Positions 35,475-45,504 are shown, numbered from the stretch's first letter. The stretch: DNA of 64,000 nucleotides from Allobosea sp. (GCA_024231975.1 JAAEQB010000078.1:347882-411881), one strand, 5' to 3'. A program made the numbers and translations. Notes: generated from the letters alone by a model not told the origin.

Positions 35475-36473
35475 TCACTCCCCCGCCGAAATCTCCGCCT
35501 CGACCTCGGCCGGATCGAACTCGTAGCGGCGCGAGCAGAATTCGCAGGTGACGCCGAGCGTGCCATCATCGGCGATCATCGCCTTGCGGTCGTCGGCCGA
35601 AAAGCCCTTGAGCATGCCGAGCACGCGCTCGCGCGAGCAGCGGCAGGCCTCATGCACGGCGACGGGCTCGAAGACATGGGCGCCACGCTCGTGGAAGAGC
35701 CGGTAGAGCAGGCGCTCGCTCTCCAGGAGCGGATCGAGCAATTCGTGATGCTCGATCGTCCCGACCAGGGAGCGCGCCTCGGCCCAGGCGTCATCGGTGA
35801 TGCCGTCATCGTCGCCGGCGGCGAGAATCTCGTGCCCCTCCGGCGCATCGCCAGGGTGAAGATCGGCGGCGCGCAGGCGCTCGGGCGAGGTCGGCATGAA
35901 CTGGACGATCAGCCCGCCGGCACGCCAGGCGAGGCCGCTGCCGGTCAGAACCGTGCCGACGCCCAAGCGAATCCGGCTCGGGATCTGCTCGGACTGGCGG
36001 AAATACTGGTGCCCGGCCTCTTCCAGGCTCTGCCCGTCAAGCGCGACGACGCCCTGATAGCGGGTCGCGTCGGTGCCCTGGTCGACGGTCATGGCGAGAT
36101 GGCCCTTGCCGAGCAGTTCGCCGGTCGAGACCGCGTCCGCGTCGATCGCCGCCGCCAGCCGGTCGGCGTCGTAGCGGGCCATGGCGCGATAGCAGTCGGG
36201 CGCATTGAAATCCACGACCAGCATCGAGATCGGCCCGTCGCTCTTGGTCTGGAGCTGGAAACGGCCCTCGCCCTTGAGCGTGGTGCCGAGCATGACGGTC
36301 AGCGCCGCCGCCTCAGCGAGTACGCGCGCGACCGGCTCGGGATAATGATGCCGTTCGAGGACCTGATCGAGCGAGGAGCCGAGCCTGACAACCCGGCCGC
36401 GTATGTCGAGGTCAGGCACGGTGAAGGGCAGCACCCGGTCGTCGGGTGCGCCCGCGGGCGAACCGTCCGCCAT
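35475..36473 (-). CDS. hslO: Redox-regulated chaperone Hsp33
   Basis: 332 residues. The C-terminal zinc motif is complete: CRCSRER, a 30-residue linker and CEFC. The N-terminal substrate-binding domain contains LGTTLKGEGRFQLQTKSDGP and YQGVVALDGQSLEEAGHQYF. Oxidation of the four cysteines releases zinc and activates holdase function. Its ATG at 36473 overlaps the argF stop by one base, which couples it to the arginine genes; this arrangement is conserved in the group. Confidence 0.94.
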   Translation of the reverse strand: MADGSPAGAPDDRVLPFTVPDLDIRGRVVRLGSSLDQVLERHHYPEPVARVLAEAAALTVMLGTTLKGEGRFQLQTKSDGPISMLVVDFNAPDCYRAMARYDADRLAAAIDADAVSTGELLGKGHLAMTVDQGTDATRYQGVVALDGQSLEEAGHQYFRQSEQIPSRIRLGVGTVLTGSGLAWRAGGLIVQFMPTSPERLRAADLHPGDAPEGHEILAAGDDDGITDDAWAEARSLVGTIEHHELLDPLLESERLLYRLFHERGAHVFEPVAVHEACRCSRERVLGMLKGFSADDRKAMIADDGTLGVTCEFCSRRYEFDPAEVEAEISAGE

Positions 36474-37402
36474 CAGGCCGCCACCCCACCGAAGCACCAG
36501 GCCAGGATGCCCTTCTGGGCATGCAGACGGTTTTCAGCCTCGTCGAAGACTGCCGATTGCGGGCCGTCCATGACCTGATCGGTCACTTCCTCGCCACGCG
36601 AAGCCGGCAGGCAGTGCATGAAGATCGCATCTTTCTCGGCGCGACCGAGCAGGCGCTCATCGACCTGGTAGGGCCGCAGCAGGTTGTGGCGCGTGCCTTC
36701 CTCGTCGCCCATCGAGACCCAGCAATCGGTGATGACGCAGTCGGCGCCCTCGACCGCCGCCTCGGGCCGGCTGGTCAATTGCAGCTTCGCGCCTTGCTTG
36801 CGGGCCCAGTCGAGCAACGCCGGCGGGGGCGCCAGCTCCTCGGGCGTCGCGATGGCAAGCTCGAAATCGAGCCGGCCGGCGGCATGGACCCAGGAGGTCA
36901 GGACATTGTTGGTGTCGCCGGTCCAGGCGATGCGCTTGCCCTTGATCGAGCCCTTGCGCTCCTCGAAGGTCATGACATCGGCCATGACCTGGCAGGGATG
37001 CTGGCGCTTGGTCAGGCCGTTGATCACCGGCACGGTGGCGTATTTCGCCATCTCGACCACGGAATCATGATCGAGCATGCGGATCATGATCGCGTCGACA
37101 TAGCGCGAGAGCACACGGGCGGTGTCGGCGATGGTCTCGCGCTCGCCGAGCTCGATCTCCTGGCCGGTCACCATCATCGGCGAGCCGCCGAGCTCGCGGA
37201 TGCCGACATCGAAGGAGACGCGGGTCCGGAGCGAGGGCTGCTCGAAGATCATGGCGATGACCTTGCCCTCGAGCAGGCGGTCGCCGGCAGCCGCCGGCGT
37301 CCGCCTGCGGGCCTTGATCTCCTCGCCGGCCTTGAGGATGGACCTCAGCTCGCCGGCGGAGAAATCCGAGAGATCAAGAAAGTGACGCGTCGCAGACATC
37401 AT
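36473..37402 (-). CDS. argF: Ornithine carbamoyltransferase
   Basis: 309 residues with the carbamoyl-phosphate motif [13 protein letters not shown] (STRT variant SLRT), [10 protein letters not shown], the DxxxSMG motif CWVSMGDE and the catalytic [12 protein letters not shown]. It makes citrulline from ornithine. The start at 37402 is preferred over a GTG at 37408 because GGAG lies at the right distance only for the ATG. The argD stop lies 3 bases upstream. Confidence 0.95.
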   Translation of the reverse strand: MMSATRHFLDLSDFSAGELRSILKAGEEIKARRRTPAAAGDRLLEGKVIAMIFEQPSLRTRVSFDVGIRELGGSPMMVTGQEIELGERETIADTARVLSRYVDAIMIRMLDHDSVVEMAKYATVPVINGLTKRQHPCQVMADVMTFEERKGSIKGKRIAWTGDTNNVLTSWVHAAGRLDFELAIATPEELAPPPALLDWARKQGAKLQLTSRPEAAVEGADCVITDCWVSMGDEEGTRHNLLRPYQVDERLLGRAEKDAIFMHCLPASRGEEVTDQVMDGPQSAVFDEAENRLHAQKGILAWCFGGVAA

Positions 37403-37404
37403 GC

Positions 37405-38616
37405 TCACTCCGCCGCCGGCCGGGCGAGTTCCGCCTCGACCGCGCCCGCCGCCTTGTCCAGCCGCGCCACCGCCTCGGCCACCTCGCTCTCGCCGATGAT
37501 CAAGGGCGGCAGCAGGCGCACGACATTGTCGCCGGCCGCGACCACGAGCAGGCCGGCGGCCCGGGCCTGGGCGACGAAATCGGTGTTCGGCGTCTTGAGC
37601 TTGAGGCCGAGCATCAGCCCCTCGCCGCGGATCTCCTCGATCACCTGCGGGTGCTGGTCCTTGAGCTGGGCCAGTGATTGGCGCAGGCGCAGCGCCGTCT
37701 TCTGGACATGGTCGAGGAAGCCCGGCGCCAGGATGACGTCGAGCACGGCATTGCCGACCGCCATGGCGAGCGGGTTGCCGCCGAAGGTGGTGCCGTGCGT
37801 GCCGAGCGTCATGCCGGAGGCCGCCTCCTCGGTGGCCAGGCAGGCGCCCATCGGGAAGCCGCCGCCGATACCCTTGGCGATCGACATGATGTCGGGGGCG
37901 ACGCCATTGAGTTCATAGGCGAAGAACTTGCCGGTGCGGCCGACGCCGGTCTGGATCTCGTCGAAGATCAGCATCAGGCCGTGCTCGTCGCAGAGCTCGC
38001 GCAGGCGCTTGAGGAAGCGCATCGGCACCGAGCGCAGGCCGCCCTCGCCCTGGATCGGCTCGATCATCAGCGCGGCGGTCTCAGGCGTGATCGCGGCCTT
38101 CAGCGCCGCCTCGTCGTCGAACGGCACCTGGTCGAAGCCGTCGACCTTCGGGCCGAAGCCGTCGATGTATTTCTGCTGGCCGCCGGCGGCGATGGTCGCG
38201 AGCGTGCGGCCATGGAAGGCGCCCTCGAAGGTGACGATCCGGTAGCGCTCGGGATGGCCCTTCGCCGCGTGGTACTTGCGCGCCATCTTGATCGCGCACT
38301 CGTTCGCCTCGGCGCCCGAATTGGTGAAGAAGACGCGCTCGGCGAAGGTCGCCTCGCAGAGCCGGCGGGCGAGCTTCTCGCCGTCGGGCATCGTGTAGAG
38401 GTTCGAGGTGTGCCAGATGCGCTGAGCCTGCTGGGTCAGCGCCTCGACCAGATGCGGATGGGCGTGGCCGAGCGAATTGACGGCGATGCCGGCGCCGAAA
38501 TCGAGATAGCGGGTGCCGTCAGCGGTGATCGCCCAGGCGCCCTCGCCACGCTCAAGCGCGATCGGGGCCCGGGCATAGGTCGGCAGGAGAACGGAAGAAG
38601 CGGAAGCGGTGCTCAT
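37405..38616 (-). CDS. argD: Acetylornithine aminotransferase
   Basis: 403 residues, class III PLP aminotransferase: [79 protein letters not shown] and the PLP lysine in [16 protein letters not shown]. It converts N-acetylglutamate semialdehyde into N-acetylornithine. The open frame runs on upstream, but the ATG at 38616 fits the family's start. It heads argD-argF-hslO; a sigma-70 type promoter lies about 220 bases upstream. Confidence 0.94.
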   Translation of the reverse strand: MSTASASSVLLPTYARAPIALERGEGAWAITADGTRYLDFGAGIAVNSLGHAHPHLVEALTQQAQRIWHTSNLYTMPDGEKLARRLCEATFAERVFFTNSGAEANECAIKMARKYHAAKGHPERYRIVTFEGAFHGRTLATIAAGGQQKYIDGFGPKVDGFDQVPFDDEAALKAAITPETAALMIEPIQGEGGLRSVPMRFLKRLRELCDEHGLMLIFDEIQTGVGRTGKFFAYELNGVAPDIMSIAKGIGGGFPMGACLATEEAASGMTLGTHGTTFGGNPLAMAVGNAVLDVILAPGFLDHVQKTALRLRQSLAQLKDQHPQVIEEIRGEGLMLGLKLKTPNTDFVAQARAAGLLVVAAGDNVVRLLPPLIIGESEVAEAVARLDKAAGAVEAELARPAAE

Positions 38617-38810
38617 GGAGCGAAATCCTTGCGGCGAGACAGGAGGGTAGCGCGGAATCTCGGGCCGGGAACGGCAGGGTGGGGCGCAAGGCGGCATGAT
38701 GCCGGCACGATGCGACCCGCCGGCGACATTATCGTCGCTGGCCGTTCCCGCCGTCTCGTCGCGCGTCAAGCCGCATCGAAGGAAAATCCCGATCGCTCAA
38801 AAACATAAGC

Positions 38811-38868
38811 GCCGCCCTTGGGGGCGGCTGCGTCGCACGACTATGCAAAACCGGCCCGGCCCTGTCAA
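38811..38868 (-). promoter_or_regulatory. Strong sigma-70 promoter and immediate 5' hairpin of the argD operon
   Basis: On the minus strand TTGACA (38868-38863) and CATAGT (38845-38840) are separated by 17 bases. The transcript would begin near 38834 and at once fold GCCGCCC-CCAA-GGGCGGC (38828-38811), followed by GCTTATG and five Ts. This resembles an intrinsic terminator placed within 35 bases of the start site, about 195 bases ahead of argD. It could attenuate the operon, yield a tiny RNA or protect the 5' end. Confidence 0.6.
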
Positions 38869-38901
38869 TTGCAGCTGACCTCGCGGCAGCGTTGCCGAAT
38901 A

Positions 38902-39095
38902 GACTCACCGTCCGACCGTCTGCGGCGATTGGCTGGGGAAAAGCCGAATTACGATTCGGCGACTCTTGTGGCCGAGTCAGGCCATCTTGTATGGTCTTCT
39001 TCGTCAGATACGACATCTCGTGCGGCGTCTCCTGTATCGTCAGCTCCGGGCGTAACGGCTTCCGTTTAGCGACGGGCGCTGCCGGTATCGGATTC
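38902..39095. promoter_or_regulatory. Cluster of CcrM methylation sites (GANTC) before gcrA
   Basis: Five GANTC sites occur in 194 bases: GACTC 38902, GATTC 38953, GACTC 38961, GAGTC 38974 and GATTC 39091, three of them within 26 bases. GANTC is the target of the cell-cycle methylase CcrM, and GcrA binds methylated GANTC promoters in Caulobacter, so this is a plausible methylation-controlled gcrA promoter. Confidence 0.65.
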
Positions 39096-39161
39096 CGCCA
39101 TGATCTCTCCCTATGCCTCGCCGGCTTGCTGGCGGAGCATGACGAAGACAGGTGCAACCCC

Positions 39162-39713
39162 ATGACCGAAGCCGGAGCCTGGACCGACGAACGCGTCGAA
39201 CTGCTCAAGAAGCTCTGGAATGACGGCCTGAGCGCGAGCCAGATCGCCGCCGAGCTCGGCAATGTCACGCGTAACGCCGTCATCGGGAAGGTCCATCGGC
39301 TCGGCCTGTCCGGCCGGGCCAAGAGCCCGGGCTCTGCCGCGCCGCGTCCGCGCAAGCCGGCCGCCCGTCCGCCGAGCCATCCGGCCGGCCACCAGAGCAG
39401 CGGCAACGCAGGCCTGACCCGCGGCAACACCGCGCTCGCCCCGCAGTTCGCGCCGCAGATCGAAGCCGAAGCTCAGGTCGAGCGCGAGCCGGCGCCGGCC
39501 GAGGACGTGGTCGTGCCGTTCTCCGAGCGGGTCACGATCATGGACCTGCGCGAGTATATGTGCCGCTGGCCGATGGGCGACCCGACCTCGCCGGAGTTCC
39601 GCTTCTGCGGCGGCCGCAGCGCCACCGGCCTGCCCTATTGCGCCTATCACGCCCGCATCGCCTACCAGCCGGCGGCCGACCGCCGCCGCGACCGCAGGGC
39701 CATCCGCGCCTGA
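39162..39713 (+). CDS. gcrA: Cell cycle regulator GcrA
   Basis: 183 residues. The N-terminal DNA-binding domain is WTDERVELLKKLWNDGLSAS followed by QIAAELGNVTRNAVIGKVHR, a near-exact GcrA signature. A Pro/Ala-rich linker (about 60-115) leads to the sigma-70-interacting C-terminal domain with REYMCRWPMGDP, FRFCGGRSATGLPYCAYH. GcrA recruits RNA polymerase to methylated GANTC promoters to drive S-phase genes. The ATG at 39162 has AGGTG 9 bases upstream. Confidence 0.96.
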   Translation: MTEAGAWTDERVELLKKLWNDGLSASQIAAELGNVTRNAVIGKVHRLGLSGRAKSPGSAAPRPRKPAARPPSHPAGHQSSGNAGLTRGNTALAPQFAPQIEAEAQVEREPAPAEDVVVPFSERVTIMDLREYMCRWPMGDPTSPEFRFCGGRSATGLPYCAYHARIAYQPAADRRRDRRAIRA

Positions 39714-39740
39714 GCAGCCGATACGATTAGAAACTAAAGA

Positions 39741-39765
39741 GCCGGCCCTCGTGGCCGGCTTTTTC
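39741..39765 (+). terminator. Rho-independent terminator of gcrA
   Basis: GCCGGCC pairs with GGCCGGC around CTCGT, followed by five Ts. It lies 28 bases after the gcrA stop and only about 30 bases before the ynfA start, so ynfA needs read-through or a promoter in between. Confidence 0.93.
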
Positions 39766-39793
39766 ATGGATGAAACCAGCTGGGGCTCGCATC

Positions 39794-40114
39794 ATGGCGA
39801 CCATCGCGATCTATGCAGGCGCGGCGCTGGCGGAGATCGCCGGCTGCTTCGCCTTCTGGGCCTGGCTGAAGCTCGACAAGCCGGTCTGGTGGCTGCTGCC
39901 GGGGCTCGTCTTTCTCGCCGCCTTCGCCTGGCTGCTGACCCTGGTCGACAGCCCCGCCGCTGGGCGCGCCTTCGCCGCCTATGGCGGCGTCTACATCATG
40001 GCGTCGCTGGCCTGGATGGCGCTGGTCGAGAAAGCGCAGCCGGATCGCTACGATCTGGCTGGTGCCGCGCTCTGCCTCGTCGGTGCGGCGGTCATCGTCG
40101 CTGCACCACGCTGA
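39794..40114 (+). CDS. YnfA/UPF0060 family membrane protein
   Basis: 106 residues and four predicted membrane helices: [56 protein letters not shown] and the last helix [17 protein letters not shown]. These are the conserved blocks of UPF0060, a family related in fold to small multidrug transporters; its substrate is not established. The ATG at 39794 matches family length; the ATG at 39770 lies just beyond the terminator and is less likely. Confidence 0.85.
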   Translation: MATIAIYAGAALAEIAGCFAFWAWLKLDKPVWWLLPGLVFLAAFAWLLTLVDSPAAGRAFAAYGGVYIMASLAWMALVEKAQPDRYDLAGAALCLVGAAVIVAAPR

Positions 40115-40123
40115 CGGACGTCG

Positions 40124-40822
40124 TCAGCCGCGGGCAAAGGTCTCGTCGAAGGCGTAGCCGGCACCGCGCACGGTGCGCAGCGGGTCCTTGGCGTTGGCGG
40201 GCGTGATCGCCTTGCGCAGGCGCCCGACATGGACGTCGACGGTGCGTTCGTCGATATAGACATCGCGGCCCCAGACGGCATCGAGCAACTGCGCCCGCGA
40301 ATAGACCCGGCCCGGCGCCTGCATCAGGAATTCGAGCAGACGGAACTCGGTCGGCCCGAGATGCAGTTCGGCGCCGGCACGGCGGACGCGCCGCGTCGTG
40401 CGGTCAAGCTCGAGATCGCCGGCGGCGAGCAGGCCAGCGACATGGCCGGGCTTGGCGCGGCGCAGCAGCGCCTGGATGCGCGCGATCAACTCGGGCAGCG
40501 AGAACGGCTTGACGACATAGTCGTCGGCGCCGGTGGCGAGGCCGCGCACGCGCTCGGTCTCCTCGCCGCGGGCGGTCAGCATGATGATCGGCACGCGCTC
40601 GGTGTCGCGGCGGGTGCGCAGACGCCGACAAAGCTCGATGCCGGAGAGGCCGGGCAGCATCCAGTCGAGCAGGACGAGATCGGGCGTATGGTCGCGCAGA
40701 TGCAGTTCGGCGTCGTCGCCGCGCGCCACGCTGTCGACCTCGAAGCCCTCGGCCTCGAGATTGTAGCGCAGCAGCAGAGTGAGCGGCTCCTCGTCCTCGA
40801 CGATCAGGATGCGTGCGGGCAT
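40124..40822 (-). CDS. phoB: Phosphate regulon response regulator PhoB
   Basis: 232 residues of the OmpR/PhoB family. Receiver: acidic pair EDEEP, phosphoacceptor Asp in LVLLDWMLPGLSG, and Lys in YVVKPFSLPELIARIQALL. Winged helix: LHLGPTEFRLLEFLM and RAQLLDAVWGRDVYIDERTV, close to PhoB. It activates genes with Pho boxes, such as pstS at 45451, when phosphorylated by PhoR. Last gene of the Pst-Pho operon, 27 bases after phoU. Confidence 0.95.
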   Translation of the reverse strand: MPARILIVEDEEPLTLLLRYNLEAEGFEVDSVARGDDAELHLRDHTPDLVLLDWMLPGLSGIELCRRLRTRRDTERVPIIMLTARGEETERVRGLATGADDYVVKPFSLPELIARIQALLRRAKPGHVAGLLAAGDLELDRTTRRVRRAGAELHLGPTEFRLLEFLMQAPGRVYSRAQLLDAVWGRDVYIDERTVDVHVGRLRKAITPANAKDPLRTVRGAGYAFDETFARG

Positions 40823-40849
40823 ATCAGGGTCCGTTCAAGCCCCGCCGGT

Positions 40850-41572
40850 TCAGCCATTGGCCGCCGGCAGGTCGACGAGGATGTTGGTGGTATCGAGCTT
40901 CGGCCGGTTCTCGTCCATGGACTGGCCGGTGACGAGATAGTGGATGGTCTCGGCGATGTTGGTGGTGTGGTCGCCGATGCGCTCGACGTTCTTCGCGCAG
41001 AACAGGAGATGCGTGCAGAAGGTGATGTTGCGCGGGTCTTCCATCATATAGGTCAGGAGCTCGCGGAACAGCGAGGTGTAGAGCGCGTCGATCTCGTCGT
41101 CGCGGCGCCAGACCTCCATCGCCTTCTGCTCGTTGCTGGCGGCATAGGCGTCGAGCACGTCCTTGAGTTGGGCCTGGACCAGGCGGCTCATATGCTCGAG
41201 GCCCACGACGGCGCGATGCGGTGGCGAGAACTGGCCGGAGATCGCGACGGCGCGCTTGGCGATGTTCTTGGCGAGGTCGCCGACACGCTCGATATCGGCG
41301 GCGATGCGGATCGCCGAGATCAGCTCGCGCAGATCGTTCGCCAGCGGCTGGCGGCGGGCGATGGTCAGCACCGCCTTTTCCTCAACCTCGCGCTGGAGAT
41401 TGTCGAGGCGCTGGTCGGCGCTGATGATCTTCTGGGCGAGCGCTGTGTCGCGACGCACCAGCGCCACAGTGGAGTCGCCGAGCATGCGCTCGGACATGCC
41501 GCCCATCTCGGCGATGCTGCGGCGCAGCCCTTCGAGATCGGCGTCGTAGGAGCGAACGATATGGTCGGACAT
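40850..41572 (-). CDS. phoU: Phosphate signalling protein PhoU
   Basis: 240 residues, two PhoU three-helix repeats with the metal-binding motifs IAADIERVGDLAKNIAKRA and AKNVERIGDHTTNIAETIHY. PhoU links the PstSCAB transporter to PhoR and keeps the system off when phosphate is plentiful. It lies between pstB and phoB on one transcript. Confidence 0.96.
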   Translation of the reverse strand: MSDHIVRSYDADLEGLRRSIAEMGGMSERMLGDSTVALVRRDTALAQKIISADQRLDNLQREVEEKAVLTIARRQPLANDLRELISAIRIAADIERVGDLAKNIAKRAVAISGQFSPPHRAVVGLEHMSRLVQAQLKDVLDAYAASNEQKAMEVWRRDDEIDALYTSLFRELLTYMMEDPRNITFCTHLLFCAKNVERIGDHTTNIAETIHYLVTGQSMDENRPKLDTTNILVDLPAANG

Positions 41573-41610
41573 CGGGGCGTATCCTTCGGGGGAGGCCGAC
41601 GCTGAGGACT

Positions 41611-42417
41611 TTAGCCGAAACGGCCGGTGACGTAGTCCTGCGTCTGCTTCTTGTGCGGGTTCATGAAGATGGTGTTGGTGGCGTCGAACTCGATCACCTC
41701 GCCGAGATACATGAAGGCGGTGTACTGCGAGATGCGCGCCGCCTGCTGCATGTTGTGGGTGACGATGACGATGGTGAAGTCGCTCTTCAGCTGCTCGAGC
41801 AGGTCCTCGATCTTGCCGGTCGAGATCGGGTCGAGCGCCGAGGTCGGCTCGTCGAACAGGATGACCTCGGGTTTTTGCGCGATGGTGCGGGCGATGCAGA
41901 GGCGCTGCTGCTGGCCGCCGGAGAGGCCCATGCCGGAGCTCTTCAGCTTGTCCTTGACCTCGTCCCAGAGCGCGGAGCGGCGCAGCGCGCCTTCGACACG
42001 ATCGTCGAGCTCGGACTTCGGCGGCTTCTCGTAGAGGCGGATGCCGAAGGCGACGTTGTCGTAGATCGACATCGGGAACGGCGTCGGCTTCTGGAAGACC
42101 ATGCCGACGCGCGAGCGCAGCTCGTTCACATCGACGTCATTGGAGATGACGTTGCGGCCGTCGAGCAGGATCTCACCGGTGGCCTTCTGCTCGGGATAGA
42201 GCGAGTAGATCCGGTTGAAGATGCGCAGCAGGGTCGACTTGCCGCAACCCGACGGGCCGATCAGCGCCGTGACGTGCCGATCGCGGAAGTCGAGGTTGAT
42301 GTTCTTCAGCGCCTTGTGCTCGCCGTAGTAGAAATCGAGGTTCTTGACGGAGATGCGGACGGGCGCCTCGGCATCCAGCGTCTGCGGGCTCAGTTCCAGG
42401 GTCGAGAGCATCTGCAT
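41611..42417 (-). CDS. pstB: Phosphate ABC transporter ATP-binding protein PstB
   Basis: 268 residues with Walker [19 protein letters not shown]-loop [15 protein letters not shown], signature [16 protein letters not shown], Walker [15 protein letters not shown] and [17 protein letters not shown]. The [12 protein letters not shown] segment is specific to PstB. It powers high-affinity phosphate uptake and takes part in signalling to PhoU. Confidence 0.97.
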   Translation of the reverse strand: MQMLSTLELSPQTLDAEAPVRISVKNLDFYYGEHKALKNINLDFRDRHVTALIGPSGCGKSTLLRIFNRIYSLYPEQKATGEILLDGRNVISNDVDVNELRSRVGMVFQKPTPFPMSIYDNVAFGIRLYEKPPKSELDDRVEGALRRSALWDEVKDKLKSSGMGLSGGQQQRLCIARTIAQKPEVILFDEPTSALDPISTGKIEDLLEQLKSDFTIVIVTHNMQQAARISQYTAFMYLGEVIEFDATNTIFMNPHKKQTQDYVTGRFG

Positions 42418-42439
42418 GGTCCTTCCGATCGGACGCTGT

Positions 42440-43330
42440 TCACTTGCCGCCGCGCACGATGCGCCGGGCGATGATGGAAAGCACGAGAATTGAAACGGTG
42501 ATGATCAACGAGCCCGCCCAGGCGAGCTGCTGCCAGTTCTCGTAAGGGGCGGAGGCGAACTGGTAGATCGTCACCGGCAGGTTGGAGACGCCGCCGACCA
42601 GGTTCGGCGAGAACCAGAAATTGTTGTTGAGCGCGGTGAAGATCAGCGGCGCGGTCTCGCCTGCGATGCGGGCGAGCGCCAGCAGAATGCCGGTGACCAT
42701 GCCGGACTTCGCCGCACGCCAGGTCACCGAGGTGATGACGACGGAGGGCGGGGCGCCGAGCGCGGCGCCGGCTTCGCGCAGACCGCCCGGAACCAAGCGC
42801 AGCATGTCCTCGGTGGTGCGCACGATCACGGGAATCGCGATGATGCCGAGAGCGGCGCCGCCGGCCCAGCCGGAATAGCCGCGGAACGGCTCGACCAGGA
42901 TCACATAGACGAACAGGCCGATCAGGATCGAGGGCGCCGAGAGCAGGATGTCGTTGATGAAGCGGATGAGGTCGGCAAGCTTGGAGGCCTTGCCGTATTC
43001 GGCGAGATAGGTGCCGGCGAGCACGCCGATCGGCGTCGCCACGGCGATGCCGAGGAAGGTCAGCACGATCGAGCCGACGATCGCGTTGGCAAGACCGCCG
43101 CCTTCCGTGCCCGGGCCGGGCGTGATCTGGGTGAAGGTCGTGGCGGAAAGGCCGCCCAGCCCCTTCACGATCAGCATGCCGAGGATCCAGAACAGCACGA
43201 CGATCGCGATCAGGGTGAAGCTCGTCGCGATGATCTTCATCATCCGGTCGGCAGTGCGGCGCGCCGGGCGGACACGGCCCCATTCGACATGCGGCGTGGT
43301 CATGGTCTTGGTGGATGTCGCCAGGGTCAT
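42440..43330 (-). CDS. pstA: Phosphate ABC transporter permease PstA
   Basis: 296 residues with six membrane helices, starting with [20 protein letters not shown] and the helix [20 protein letters not shown]. Conserved PstA blocks include [36 protein letters not shown] and [19 protein letters not shown] (read as part of [12 protein letters not shown]). The frame remains open into pstC in another phase, but the start at 43330 is fixed by family length. It begins 14 bases after pstC. Confidence 0.94.
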   Translation of the reverse strand: MTLATSTKTMTTPHVEWGRVRPARRTADRMMKIIATSFTLIAIVVLFWILGMLIVKGLGGLSATTFTQITPGPGTEGGGLANAIVGSIVLTFLGIAVATPIGVLAGTYLAEYGKASKLADLIRFINDILLSAPSILIGLFVYVILVEPFRGYSGWAGGAALGIIAIPVIVRTTEDMLRLVPGGLREAGAALGAPPSVVITSVTWRAAKSGMVTGILLALARIAGETAPLIFTALNNNFWFSPNLVGGVSNLPVTIYQFASAPYENWQQLAWAGSLIITVSILVLSIIARRIVRGGK

Positions 43331-43344
43331 GGGTCCAGCTCCGC

Positions 43345-44313
43345 TCAGTAGCGCTTCACCCGCGCGACCAGAAGGCGCGCGATGACGAGGACGACGAAAG
43401 TGACGAAGAACAGGATGCAGCCGAGCGCGATCAATGCGTTGAGCTGCAGGCCGAGCGCCTCGTTGAACTCGTTGGCAATGCGCGAGGCGATGGTCGAACC
43501 GGGATCCATCACCGAGGCCGAGAGGCGGTTGGCGTTGCCGACGACGAAGGTCACCGCCATGGTCTCGCCGAGCGCACGGCCGAGGCCGAGCATGATGGCG
43601 CCGATGATCGAGACGCCGGCCTGCGGCACCAGGACGTGGCGCACGACTTCCCAGGTCGTGGCCCCAATTCCATAAGCGCTCTCGCGCAGCACCGACGGGA
43701 TCTGGTCGAGCATATCGCGGGTGATCGAGGCGATGAAGGGGATGATCATGAAGGCCAGGATGATCCCGGCGGTCAGGATGCCCAGGCCCGAGGGCGAGCG
43801 CGAATAGAGGATGGTGCCGACGATCGGCATGCCCTCGACGATGTTCGAGAGCGGAATCTGGACATAGGCCGCAAACAGCGGCGCGAAGACGAACAGCCCC
43901 CACATGCCGTAGATGATCGAGGGCACGGCGGCGAGCAGCTCGATCGCGGTCGAGACCGGCTGCTTGAACCAGGGCGGCGCCAACTGGGTCAGGAAGACGG
44001 CGATCCCCAGCGAGAGCGGGACGCCGACGACGAGCGCGATCAGCGCGGTCGACAGCGTGCCGACAATGGCCGGCCAGGCGCCGTACTGCTCGTTCTGGGT
44101 GTCCCAGACGCTGGAGGTGATGAAGCCGAGGCCGAATTCGCGGAAGGCCGGCCAACCGCCGACGACCATCGAGAGCATGATGCCGGCGAGCAGCACCAGC
44201 ACGAACAGCGCCGCCAGCAGGCTGGCATTGCGGAAGATGAGATCGAAGGTCCCCATCGGGGTCTTGCGCACCGGCGCGCTTGGCGCGGCGAACTGGTCGG
44301 TCACGGCAGACAT
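43345..44313 (-). CDS. pstC: Phosphate ABC transporter permease PstC
   Basis: 322 residues, six membrane helices plus a short cytoplasmic N terminus. Characteristic segments are [40 protein letters not shown] and [20 protein letters not shown]. It forms the phosphate channel with PstA. An RNA hairpin (44377-44403) separates it from pstS. Confidence 0.95.
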   Translation of the reverse strand: MSAVTDQFAAPSAPVRKTPMGTFDLIFRNASLLAALFVLVLLAGIMLSMVVGGWPAFREFGLGFITSSVWDTQNEQYGAWPAIVGTLSTALIALVVGVPLSLGIAVFLTQLAPPWFKQPVSTAIELLAAVPSIIYGMWGLFVFAPLFAAYVQIPLSNIVEGMPIVGTILYSRSPSGLGILTAGIILAFMIIPFIASITRDMLDQIPSVLRESAYGIGATTWEVVRHVLVPQAGVSIIGAIMLGLGRALGETMAVTFVVGNANRLSASVMDPGSTIASRIANEFNEALGLQLNALIALGCILFFVTFVVLVIARLLVARVKRY

Positions 44314-44376
44314 CCGTGGTTACTCCGGTCTCGAAAGGCGACTATCGGATCGAAACGAGGCTCAGGTTGTCGCGGA

Positions 44377-44403
44377 AGCGGGGGCCCTTGTCCGGCCCCC
44401 GCT
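44377..44403 (-). promoter_or_regulatory. Intercistronic hairpin between pstS and pstC
   Basis: AGCGGGGGCC and GGCCCCCGCT pair perfectly (10 bp) around a 7-base loop, without a T run. In such a position it can stabilise the pstS mRNA and give more binding protein than permease. Confidence 0.7.
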
Positions 44404-44425
44404 CCGTATCGTCACGCGGAAGCGA

Positions 44426-45451
44426 TCAGAAGATCGGCTTGCCCGCCGGGTCGGTGACGCCCTTCCAGGCGTTGCGGACCTGATCCTTGACGTTGGCCGG
44501 CAGCGGCACGTAGTCGAGGTCGAGGGCGAGCTGGTCGCCGCTCTTATAGGCCCAGTCGACGAACTTCAGCGCGGCCTGCACCTCTTCCGGCTTCTCGGGC
44601 TTGGCGTGCACGAGCAGGAAGGTGGCGGAGGTGATCGGCCAGGCCTGGGCGCCCTTCTGGTTGTTCAGCGAGATGCCGAAGCCGGGAGCCTCGTTCCAGT
44701 TGGCGTTGGCGGCAGCGGCCTGGAAGGCCTTGTCGTCCGGCGCCGGGAAGTTGCCGTCGGCGTTCTTGACGAGGGCGTGGGCGAGCTTGTTCTGCTTGGC
44801 ATAGGCGTATTCGACATAGCCGATCGAGTTGGCGACCTGCTTGACCGAGGCCGAGACGCCCTCATTGCCCTTGCCGCCGATGCCGACCGGCCACTGCACG
44901 GCGGTGTTGGTGCCGATCTTCGACTTCCAGTCGGCCGAGACCTTGGAGAGGTAGTCGGTGAAGACGAAGGTCGTGCCCGAACCGTCCGAACGGTAGACCG
45001 GGTTGATGTTGGCGTCGGGCAGCTTGAGATCGGCGTTCAGCGCAACGATCTTCGGATCGTTCCACTTCTTGATGTTGCCCAGATAGATCTCGGCGATCAG
45101 CTCGCCCGAGAGCTTGAGCTTGCCGGGCTCGACGCCGGCGATGTTGATCGCGGGGACGACGCCGCCCATCACGGTCGGGAACTGGATCAGGCCGTCCTTG
45201 GTCAGCTCCTCGCCCTTGAGCGGAGCGTCGGTGGCGCCGAAGGCGACGGTCTTCGCCTTGATCTGGCGGATGCCGCCACCCGAGCCGATCGACTGATAGT
45301 TCAGGCCGACGCCGCTCTCTTTCTTGTAGGCCTCGGCCCACTTCGAATAGATCGGGAAGGGGAAGGTCGCGCCGGCGCCGGTGATGTCGGCAGCCTGGGC
45401 AACGCCCGACAGGCCGACGGCGGCGGCCGCGAGAATGAGAAGTTTGCGCAT
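44426..45451 (-). CDS. pstS: Periplasmic phosphate-binding protein PstS
   Basis: 341 residues. Signal peptide MRKLLILAAAAVGLSGVAQA with cleavage before ADITGAGATFPFPIY. Phosphate-contact segments are visible: GAGATFPFPIYSKW, YQSIGSGGGIRQIKAKTV, FGATDAPLKGEEL and YRSDGSGTTFVFTDYLSKV. It captures phosphate for PstCAB. The start at 45451 follows GAGGAC. A Pho box lies 54 bases upstream. Confidence 0.97.
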   Translation of the reverse strand: MRKLLILAAAAVGLSGVAQAADITGAGATFPFPIYSKWAEAYKKESGVGLNYQSIGSGGGIRQIKAKTVAFGATDAPLKGEELTKDGLIQFPTVMGGVVPAINIAGVEPGKLKLSGELIAEIYLGNIKKWNDPKIVALNADLKLPDANINPVYRSDGSGTTFVFTDYLSKVSADWKSKIGTNTAVQWPVGIGGKGNEGVSASVKQVANSIGYVEYAYAKQNKLAHALVKNADGNFPAPDDKAFQAAAANANWNEAPGFGISLNNQKGAQAWPITSATFLLVHAKPEKPEEVQAALKFVDWAYKSGDQLALDLDYVPLPANVKDQVRNAWKGVTDPAGKPIF

Positions 45452-45504
45452 GAGGTGTCCTCTACAGGTCGCAAGTGCAGCGGCCCTGCTAGAACACCGG
45501 CTAT

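Larger units (their letters stand above)
38617..39161. other. Divergent argD / gcrA intergenic region
   Basis: 545 bases holding the argD promoter and leader hairpin (38811-38868, minus) and a cluster of GANTC sites toward gcrA (38902-39095). The 25-codon frame that starts after the hairpin (at 38807, minus) has no ribosome binding site, so I do not call it a gene. Confidence 0.6.

Noticed and set aside
42440..44155. A 571-codon frame that appears to extend pstA upstream
   Set aside because: The upstream part lies in a shadow frame of pstC; the PstA family start fits 43330.
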